Notes under the pieces: generated by a model
Seen by the model: the letters and a program-made list of their open reading frames with translations, nothing else
Database searches by the model: none
Told to the model about the DNA's origin: nothing
Translations under genes and position numbers: made by a program
Shown here: positions 56,790 through 64,000 of the stretch, piece after piece
Layout: every line of letters begins with the position of its first letter
How positions within the stretch are numbered: position 1 is the first letter of the stretch
DNA from: Plantago major
Taxonomy: Eukaryota > Streptophyta > Magnoliopsida > Lamiales > Plantaginaceae
Reading direction: 5' to 3'
DNA: 64,000 bases
Assembly: GCA_026545765.1 (NCBI GenBank)
Contig: CM048842.1
Span: 29,871,167 to 29,935,166 of the forward strand

Positions 56790-56955
56790 AAAAAATGATG
56801 TTGCCGTTAAGCGGTTTGAACCCGCAGTTGAGCGCATAGTTCGATTACGGAACCGAACCGCCTGATTCGATTGCGGTTCCAAGGTTTTCACTAAATTGAA
56901 CTGGCGGTTCTGGAACCGAGAACCGCCGGTTCCAGGAACCGCCCGGGTCTATATT
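56790..56955. mobile_element. hAT-like terminal fragment
   Basis: Dense GGTTCC/GGAACC words (GGCGGTTCTGGAACCGAGAA, CCGCCGGTTCCAGGAACCGC) ending CCCGGGTCTA are typical of hAT subterminal repeats. Only one end is recognisable and no target duplication was found. Confidence 0.4.
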
Positions 56956-56968
56956 GACGTACTTTAGC

Positions 56969-56986
56969 TCCCCGGTAGCGGCGCCA
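56969..56986 (-). other. Primer-binding site, family D Athila-like
   Basis: The minus strand reads TGGCGCCGCTACCGGGGA, a tRNA-Asp-type site adjoining the LTR at 56992. The element's internal region should run leftwards but is replaced within about 15 bp by the hAT-like fragment, so it is truncated. Confidence 0.7.
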
Positions 56987-56991
56987 AATTT

Positions 56992-58460
56992 TGATCTCGC
57001 TCAAAATATACCTTGGGCTAAGCGGTTGTTGTTGCAAAGCTTTAGGTGTCGAATCCACAAGGAGGAATGAACAATCGTAGAATACAAGTAAAAAGAATAA
57101 AGTGACGAATTTGATTTTTGATGTGGAAGTAATAGAATATCTATTTGAGAATTGAAAACAATCTGTGAAAATGGCAAGGCGTTCATAATCACTTAATTAT
57201 ATTGTATTATTGATACTTACTTTGATTCTTGACTATAACTCAATTGCATGTTTCACTTCCAAACATACAACCGGAAAATATGAACTTGAAACCAAATTTG
57301 AAACTATGATAATTTATTTTAGTGAAACTCTTCAGGTTTAAAACATTAACCACTATTCTTACTAGTTATCCGAGATCGACAATATATCTTTACGACAATA
57401 CTACAGTAAGGGATCAACTCGTAAAACAGTTAACTTGCACATTAAAAACGCATGACTGAATTTATATGGAACTTTCAAAAGTATATAAACTAGAAATGTT
57501 TCTCACAAACAAATTTGAACTTGAAAACACACTTGCAAGAATTGAAGAAAGAAACCAAAAAACAACACAACGAAGATCCTCTCAAGCGTTGCTTAAGCTT
57601 CTAGCCTAACATACAATGCGTTCTCAAAAATTCTACAAAGAAAGTACGAGAAAAATGTACTACAAACTAGACTTCGGAGTTAATCATCATAAGCTAGAAT
57701 GAGTGGCTTTATATAGGGGTTGTTCATGACAGTTTTCTGCACTATATTGTGACCACTTTTACCACCACTTTCCGACCATAGTTGAAGATATGGTAGAACT
57801 AACAATTGCAGCCCCATGTCTTAATTAATAATGCACTGTAAAAATCCCAGCTCCATATATAAAGTATAACTCGAAATATGCTTTTCCACCAAGTTGTCAT
57901 GAGCTCTATTTTCACTTTTCATGATAATGTTTGACTCAATAATACTTGTGATCAACTTTCCAACCTTATCTTCAAAAACGTCCTTCATCAAAGTTGTAAA
58001 GTGGCACATTATTTGCTTTAATGTTCAAGATTGAGCCCCAAATTGTGAATGGTTTGTGAGAAATCTTCAATGTTCTCAAAGAACCCCAGAAAATGTGTTT
58101 TCGACATTGATTGGATAGTGAGCCATTTTTTACAGCCTTCCACTCCGAATTTAGGTTTTTGACACTTGCTACAAAGTTGTAGAAATTGAAGTCTAGTTTC
58201 CAGGGACTCCGAGTTTGTAACATATGATTCCATATGAGAAAGATATGTCTGTTTTACGAAGGCTGCATGGACAATCCGAAATGAATGTTTGACTTTGTAC
58301 TCCATAATCTTGCATCTTTGCTCCATTTTTTCATCCACAAACATCAACAATGACACAATTAAGATTCTTAACACAAAACACTATAAAACAACAAATTTAA
58401 TCCTTATATTCGATGAATGTAGTGATTTTGCGCATTTAAAATTGTCGTTTTCATGTTACA
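56992..58460 (-). repeat. Family D LTR, minus strand
   Basis: The plus-strand left edge TGATCTCGCTC abuts the primer site. The right edge is probably CATGTTACA at 58460, where the 78-bp tandem repeat resumes. A minus-strand TATA box CCCCTATATAAAGCC (57717-57703) lies 740 bp into it. No palindrome array like those of A-C was noticed. The small ORF at 58374-58018 lies within the LTR and is not considered a gene. Confidence 0.6.
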
Positions 58461-58666
58461 ATCAGGTGGTGCGTCGCAGAGAACATGTATAATATGACAG
58501 AGAACATGGAATATACTGCAAACAAGTCCATCATGGTGACAAAACAACTACTGTATGGAATCATGGGGTACATTGCTGAGAACATGGAATATACTGCAAA
58601 CAAGTCCCTCATGGTGGCAGAGCAACTACTACATGGAATCATGCGGTGAATTGCAGAGAACATGGT
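58461..58666. repeat. 78-bp tandem repeat with GAGAACATG
   Basis: AGAACATGG recurs at 58501, 58579 and 58657 with 78-bp spacing, and the intervening AATATACTGCAAACAAGTCC and GGAATCATG segments repeat. The period is a multiple of three, so the minus strand stays open for 77 codons with repeated FAVYSMFSA. GAGAACAT is the reverse complement of ATGTTCTC in the Ulp1-gene introns. Confidence 0.8.
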
Positions 58667-59811
58667 GGAAATATTATAGAACATGACCTATATTTTGATT
58701 TTGTGCAAAAGCATCCTCACTTGTTGAATTTGCTCTAGCTGAATCTGACATCTATGATAAACGAGTGAAAATACATAGCGAAAATATCTGAAAACATGCG
58801 AATCAGTTCTCTGACAATGTTCATGCATACGTTAATGGTTTTCAACCAGTTATAGCTAAAATTACATGTTAAACACATGTTGAATCATGAATCAAATGAG
58901 TAGCAGTCTGTAATCGATCATAATATCAACTATCTAGTGTGATTTTTCGATCAAAACACAAAATTTTCATAACATTTCATTCGAAACATCTCTAGCATTT
59001 TATTAAATACGGTTTTTTGCGATTCACGAAGATATAGCAGCACGATCGATCAATTGCGAGCTGAATCGATGATTTTCACTTTTGAATCATCAAATTCTTT
59101 GGATAATTGTGGAGAGAGAAAGTGGTAGAAATAAATGGCGAGAGATGGGGGTTTTAGCTGGGGTTTTCTATATTTATACTGACCCGTATCATTATCGTCC
59201 GACCCAATTTCTTGCCCTTGAATTGGGGTGTTTTTGGCAAGCAGTTTTTTATTGGGGTTAATATATAATATTATAAAATGTCTCTATGTCTCTATCTATA
59301 GGATGTCTCCTAGGAGACTCACTTAGCTTTAATTTGAGGCTAATATGTAGTATTATAAATTTGGTCTATAAATCTGTATCTAAGAGTGTAGACCCAAGAG
59401 ACTTCTCAAAAATGTATAGCCTTGACGTGCTATTTTTCGAAATATCATATTCCCTAAATGTCAGTGTCGTGTCCCCGTGTACGTGCAACCTAGGTGTGGA
59501 TTAAAGCGTTATAAATGGAGGATACAAGATCGACTTCCCGACTTGCCATCCTGCTTTATTTTTAATGCTAACATTGTATTTTGTCAAAAATACATTCTAA
59601 CCATGATGGACAAGCATTCCATTACCAAAATTCAGTCATACGTAATCATAATAAGTATGTCTAACAAAAAGCTCGATATAGAATGGCGATTTCTGATGAA
59701 CAAGAGTGTTTTCTGTAAATCTTACCGAGGAAAATTTACTATAGCAAAAATTAAAGTGTTAACTTGCCATATATAATCAGTGACTATGCTAGCGTGCACA
59801 TGCAATGACCT
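58667..59811. other. Possible MULE-like terminal region; otherwise no gene
   Basis: 59090-59330 shares style with 55540-55913 (GAGAGAGAAAG, GACCCG, then GTCTCCTAGGAGAC, a perfect 14-bp palindrome near 59303). This may be the end of a related element. 59330-59811 is AT-rich with no supported gene. Confidence 0.35.
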
Positions 59812-60196
59812 TTTTCGGACTTATGTAAACCTAATGAACAATTAATGCCACTATGTTTGATTCAACTTAAGAAACATGGTCCTCCGATTTAGGTTGTAGG
59901 AAACTATGTATTCAGATTTAGTTAAGACATGATTTGTACAAATACCATGATAAAAGAGGGTCAAGATTTGACCTTTATGAACTCTGTCTGTAACTCACGA
60001 TCCCTTCGCCCGTAGAACTAGTTTCTTGATCGGACTTGTGTAAACCTAATGAACAATTAATGCCACTCATTCTTAAGCTCTGTTTGATTCAACTTAAAAA
60101 ACGCAGTCCTCAAATTTAGGTTGTAGAAAACTATGAATTCAGATTTAGTTAAGACATGATTTGTACAAATACTATGATAAAAGAGAGTCTAGACAG
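59812..60196. repeat. Direct duplication, about 150-165 bp, offset about 222 bp
   Basis: CGGACTTATGTAAACCTAATGAACAATTAATG... (from 59816) recurs from 60035 with a 15-bp insertion (ATTCTTAAGCTCTGT-like) and scattered changes. Both copies run through AGTTAAGACATGATTTGTAC to ATAAAAGAG. Seems an ordinary tandem duplication in intergenic DNA. Confidence 0.8.
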
Positions 60197-60324
60197 AAAC
60201 TGCAACTTCACCATTTCATACTCGATCAAGAATCCCATTTCACATAAGGCCAGCATTTCAAAAACCAATTGGTTCACCATCTCAAATTAAACTATCCCAT
60301 ATCACAAAAGACTATTACTACAAC

Positions 60325-60401
60325 CTACAATTCGACCATTTTGGCCGAAGTCAAGCAATCTGCATAGAACAGAAGATGCTCCATGGCTACAGCTCTAGAC
60401 C
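60325..60401 (-). CDS. Possible terminal exon, unknown gene
   Basis: A good acceptor TGCTTTTACAG/G precedes SRAVAMEHLLFYADCLTSAK and the stop TAG. It is more GC-rich than its surroundings. It could be the last exon of a minus-strand gene with the exons at 61945-62224 and 63176-63438, but no intermediate exons were established. Confidence 0.25.
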
Positions 60402-61944
60402 CTGTAAAAGCAGCCCCGAGACACATCAGTATAGAGAAAATAGGAATTCGATAAATCATGCATGAATATGGAAACACAAGCAAATTCGGAACATGCAAAT
60501 CAGTTACTAGCACAATGATTAGATTACTTGTAAGTTGAAATTATGCTAATCTGGTATCTTCTAAACCACTTCAGTCAGAAATGGCAACTTAAATGCATAC
60601 GGGCCCAAAGTACATGAACTTAGCGTGTAATGTACGAGAGATTTAGAACCACAACATCAAGAGAGCCATGTGAGCTTATTATTTAACACCAGATCACAAT
60701 CCGAAACTGCAGAAATAAACAAGCGTGAATGAAAATAATCTAATAATAAAAATAAACTACACCAGTAAAGAATGTACCTACACATGAGTCATGACACATA
60801 CTATATAAGAAACTAAACATATCAATAACTTAATGAATAGTATAGGTCAAGCTAATAAAACCGTAAGAGTGGGATTACTTCACCACTCACCATCAACTAT
60901 TCCATCTAATCCTTCACAAATGTGAAAATAAATATCAAGCTAGAATCAAATGTTGCCAGAACAATCAATGGCATAAAGAAGTAGAGCATTAATCCAGATA
61001 GTGAAACTCGATCCTTCCACATCAATTCAAGCAATTCATATAACAAGGAAAAATAAAATCAACTTCATCCTGATTTTATTATCAAATCCATACTCTATTA
61101 ATAACATTATGTTCACTGAACATGCTCTAATAACATTCCAATAACATGAAAACTCAATTTCATAAGACAAACACTCACAACAAATCAATACTCAATTCAT
61201 TTCATGAACACTTAAGAGGAAATGGCAATAATCAACTCACCAGAATCAGATCTAACAAAATCTCCAAAGCTAGATCAAAGAACAAGCCTCGACAGAACTT
61301 CAATCAACAATCTGCCCAAAAAACAAACATTTGCAAGGTTTAACGGCTGAGTAATCGATCTGGTCTTCACATAAAACTACAATTTTTCTACATATCGCTA
61401 CAATTAACATGAGATCGCAATCGAATATAGGTTCCACCAAAAGGATTTACCATGTATGTTATAATCAAGTTGCATCAATACAAGCTAAAACTTTCTCCAC
61501 CATCTTTTTCCTCCTGCACACCAAAAAAATCCAAGCAAAATATCAAAAACCCACAACCAAAATCATTATAAAAATCGAATCTTTAGGAATTCCATAACGA
61601 TTAATTCTTGAGGTCTTAGAATAGAATAATAATGATCTTTGATTGTCTTCCAATTCTGATTACAATAATGAAAATCTTGTTTACAATAATTACTCACCTA
61701 GAACTATTTGAACTGTCATACTTTGGCCATGATATATTATCAAGATCGCTTCACGAGATTACGATACAAATATCTAACCAACTTGTCCACATTTGGCAAT
61801 GTCTATTAAAGAAAGATAATTAAAAAAAAATAATCATTATATATTAAATATAAGAAAGAAACAGATAAAATAAAAAATTAGAGTTACTTACCTTACCGCT
61901 TAATCGAAGAACCAATTTCTTGTCATTGATTGAAATTAAATTCC
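60402..61944. other. AT-rich stretch, possible intron or intergenic
   Basis: Apart from short open frames with no similarity that I recognise, I see nothing in this stretch. If the flanking minus-strand exons belong to one gene, it would be intronic. Confidence 0.4.
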
Positions 61945-62224
61945 TCAAAAAGTAAAGCTGGCAGTGAGGTCTATTCGAATGGCAATTGTAGCAGTGTGAC
62001 GGGGATCAACAAGACTCGGATCATATAGCAACTGCAAGAGCCAATGATTTATGGCATTCTTCCTCCAATCAATCTCAGTAAATGATGTATTCCATTGACA
62101 ATCACCGACAGATTTATTATAGAGATAAGAGGTGGAGTTGATCTGTCCTCTATAATAGACCGACACAGGAAAATCATATTTTTGTATCATGGACAGTAAA
62201 AAAGGATGTAATCGACAATGTGGA
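61945..62224 (-). CDS. Possible exon, unknown plant gene
   Basis: The acceptor CCTCTTTTGCAG/TC precedes an open frame PHCRLHPFLLSMIQKYDFPV, then YYRGQINSTSYLYNKSVGDC, WNTSFTEIDWRKNAINHWLL and LVDPRHTATIAIRI, ending in TGA at 61945. Codon content and non-repetitive character suggest a real exon rather than a shadow frame. I do not recognise the family. No GT donor was seen before the stop, so it may be a terminal exon. Confidence 0.35.
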
Positions 62225-63175
62225 CTGCAAAAGAGGGGACAGTAAGATTTTAGTATTCGAACACATTTGGAATAGAAGAGAAGAGGTTTATAGCTGATTC
62301 AAATGAAAGAAAAAGAATAAGGGGTACTTTACATTATGTTGCTATTTTCATAAACTATTTACTTATTAATACCATCTTAAATCATGTTTTACATAAAGGT
62401 GACAATGCAATCAAAATGACAAAACTAGACATAGTTCTACATATAGATATATCATCAATTCCCAATAATATAGGCTAGACAATTATGTACATTCTAAAAA
62501 TAGGATTACAAATTAATCTTCCATTCCAATTTACTTCATGTATATACACTCATAAATTTGTACATACTAAAGTTAGGATAAGGATCTTTTACATATACAT
62601 TCTACATGTCTTTTGGTGTTCATGCATGATTTTTTAAAGTTAGATACATGAAAATATTAGACCCACAAGACTTGGACCATCTCCAACCATCATACCCAAA
62701 TTTTCTGTAGCGTCGTCGTTCAGCTAACATCTAACTCTGTCATAATCTCCATCTCCAACCATCATAACTCTATCATACCCAAATTTACCCTTTCTTTTCT
62801 CATTTCTTTTTAAACCATATTATTCTTTTCCCGTTTCTTTTAAAACTTCATACCTCATATTATTTTAATTAGATACATGAAAGAATTAGATTAATGAAAA
62901 ATAAACATGTTGCAAAAAAAAAGATGTACAGCTTATGAAATATGTCATGTACTATTTTATAATTTGATACAGGATTTTGGAATTTGATATATGAAAATTT
63001 TTACATTGCGGTAAGATTTAGGATTATGCATCAACTTTTTCTTAGAGAAGATAGACCATACATAAATGATAACAGTAAAATATGTAAGATTGTACACATG
63101 TATTATTGCTAAATGTCGTTATGGCCCAACTCACCTCAATGAATTTAACTTCACTTTAAAAAAATAAATACTTAC
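62225..63175. other. AT-rich stretch with duplicated CCATCTCCAACCATCATA
   Basis: CCATCTCCAACCATCATA occurs at about 62679 and 62750, followed by related CCCAAATTT words. This resembles the end of a small MITE-like element, though no inverted partner was found. The rest is featureless. Confidence 0.35.
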
Positions 63176-63438
63176 CTTATATACTGGTCAAAGTCTAAGG
63201 TGCAGAAGTCCTCCAATTCCGCCTTACTGACCGGAATAACAGCTCCATTTGTATTAGCACTACATCGTACATCATTGTATTCGAACAATAATTTCTTGAA
63301 CATTTTTTGAATCTGTGGCAGCAGTATATGCGAGCTCAATTTTGTCCAGGGCTTCAGATGTCGAAACAGTACGCGTCCATTGATGATGAACATCATATCT
63401 AGATCGACAATCCCCTTGTGTGAACACCTAACCATATC
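63176..63438 (-). CDS. Probable internal exon, unknown plant gene
   Basis: 263 bp bounded by the acceptor CCTGTCTACAG/GATATGG and a perfect donor ATAAG/GTAAGTATT, open throughout: DMVRCSHKGIVDLDMMFIIN, VLFRHLKPWTKLSSHILLPQ, KMFKKLLFEYNDVRCSANTN and SKAELEDFCTLDFDQYI. This is the best supported host-like coding piece in the window. No family assignment is possible by eye. It is the likely upstream neighbour of the exon at 61945-62224 on the same strand. Confidence 0.5.
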
Positions 63439-63519
63439 CTGTAGACAGGATAGGATGGACCTAATTGAAAAAATAAATAGAACATTAAAACGTATATTGT
63501 AAGGAAATAGAATAAAATA

Positions 63520-63657
63520 TTACGTTGATAGTGTAAAGTGAGTGATTAAAAAATTAATAAGTGAAGATAGTGGGTTTTCAAAAAAAGGAAATGCTAAACT
63601 TTAAAAAAACTCCCAAAATAACAAAACGTAAGTCTTTAAAAAGAACGGAAGGAGTAT
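63520..63657. mobile_element. Stowaway-like MITE remnant
   Basis: Ends AAAAAGAACGGAAGGAGTATT, close to the Stowaway (Tc1/mariner) terminus in which GGAGGGAGTA abuts a TA target. The interior (AAACTTTAAAAAAACTCCCA, TAAAGTGAGTGAT) fits this group. The opposite end is not clear. Confidence 0.45.
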
Positions 63658-63809
63658 TAAATACCTTAAAACATTTTGCGCTTTGAGCCCCAGAAATCCA
63701 CATTCATAACACTTCTCATGTTTAAAAAAATGTGAAACCGTCGATGTAATTCAATAAAGTGTTAATATGCTCAGAGCATGGGAAATTAGAGATAAATATA
63801 TAACTATTC

Positions 63810-64000
63810 TGTTACGGACCTAGACTCCTAAATCATGATTATGACTAAGACTTATTAATCTTATAGGCTTTTAATGATAGGCAAGTTACCTAATAGAGTT
63901 CAAGTAAGTTAGGAAGTCACAAGTTGATTAGCTATATAATAGACTTGTAGGGTAATATTCAACAGTCAAGATATTGTCCATCTCTTCGTTGATTGGCATT
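63810..64000 (+). repeat. Possible start of another LTR
   Basis: TGTTACGGACC at 63810 followed by a TATA-like CTATATAATAG (near 63935) fits the first part of a Copia-type LTR running off the window. It rests on sequence style only. Confidence 0.25.

Noticed and set aside
58018-58374. 118-codon minus-strand frame as a gene
   Set aside because: It lies wholly inside the family-D LTR, lacks recognisable domains and is probably LTR leader sequence.

Overview
The window is nuclear DNA of a flowering plant, most likely a eudicot, and is almost entirely nested transposable elements. The evidence is intron-containing genes, LTR retrotransposons of the Sirevirus-type Copia and Athila-type Gypsy lineages, hAT and MULE-like DNA transposons, AT-rich spacers and AT microsatellites. 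I cannot name the species. No complete, convincingly intact host gene is visible. The only candidate host exons are three small minus-strand pieces in the right-hand 4 kb.

Layout. (1) 1-9064: a Sirevirus-like Copia (Copia-1, seen from its accessory ORF through its 3' LTR at 3049-4594) sits in the integrase of an older Copia (Copia-0). Copia-0 then continues through reverse transcriptase, RNase H and its own accessory ORF. (2) 9065-11280: an Athila-like element (family B), LTR plus shortened gag, interrupts the Copia-0 accessory ORF. (3) 11451-13146 and 52775-55536: the two halves of a decayed minus-strand gene resembling MULE-carried Ulp1-type proteases. (4) 13147-52769: a minus-strand Copia (Copia-2, TSD TAATC) splits that gene and is itself packed with later insertions. 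These are a tandem Athila family-A array (15240-37002); an Athila family-C element inside that (23379-29941, TSD GCTCA); a solo LTR probably of a Tekay-type chromovirus (32213-35542, TSD ATTAT); a hAT element inside an A LTR (19614-20737, TSD CTTCGTTC); a second family-A element (39458-49492, TSD ATGTG) placed in the Copia-2 protease codons; and a solo family-B LTR inside that one (40004-41362, TSD ATCTT). (5) 55537-64000: flanking DNA with a fourth Athila-type LTR (minus), hAT and MITE fragments, tandem repeats and possible host exons.

How the parts work together. None of the Athila-like elements A, B or C shows reverse transcriptase or integrase. Each carries only gag, protease, or an extra 3' ORF (ORF3), so all would depend on enzymes supplied by relatives. 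The Copia and Athila lineages and the MULE-like gene each carry a non-enzymatic ORF with a similar core: a helical segment, then EFY/ENF, then a Gly-containing strand, then an LP- or IN-like helix. This resembles the plant mobile domain / putative plant transposon protein families.

The most interesting signal is an array of 14-16 bp palindromes, with a different core in each Athila family, lying upstream of the LTR promoter. In family A the same array is copied inside the element, followed by a probable spliced leader, directly upstream of ORF3. That layout suggests ORF3 has its own internal promoter sharing control elements with the LTR. All element boundaries and duplications were read by eye; no alignment, dating or database search was run.
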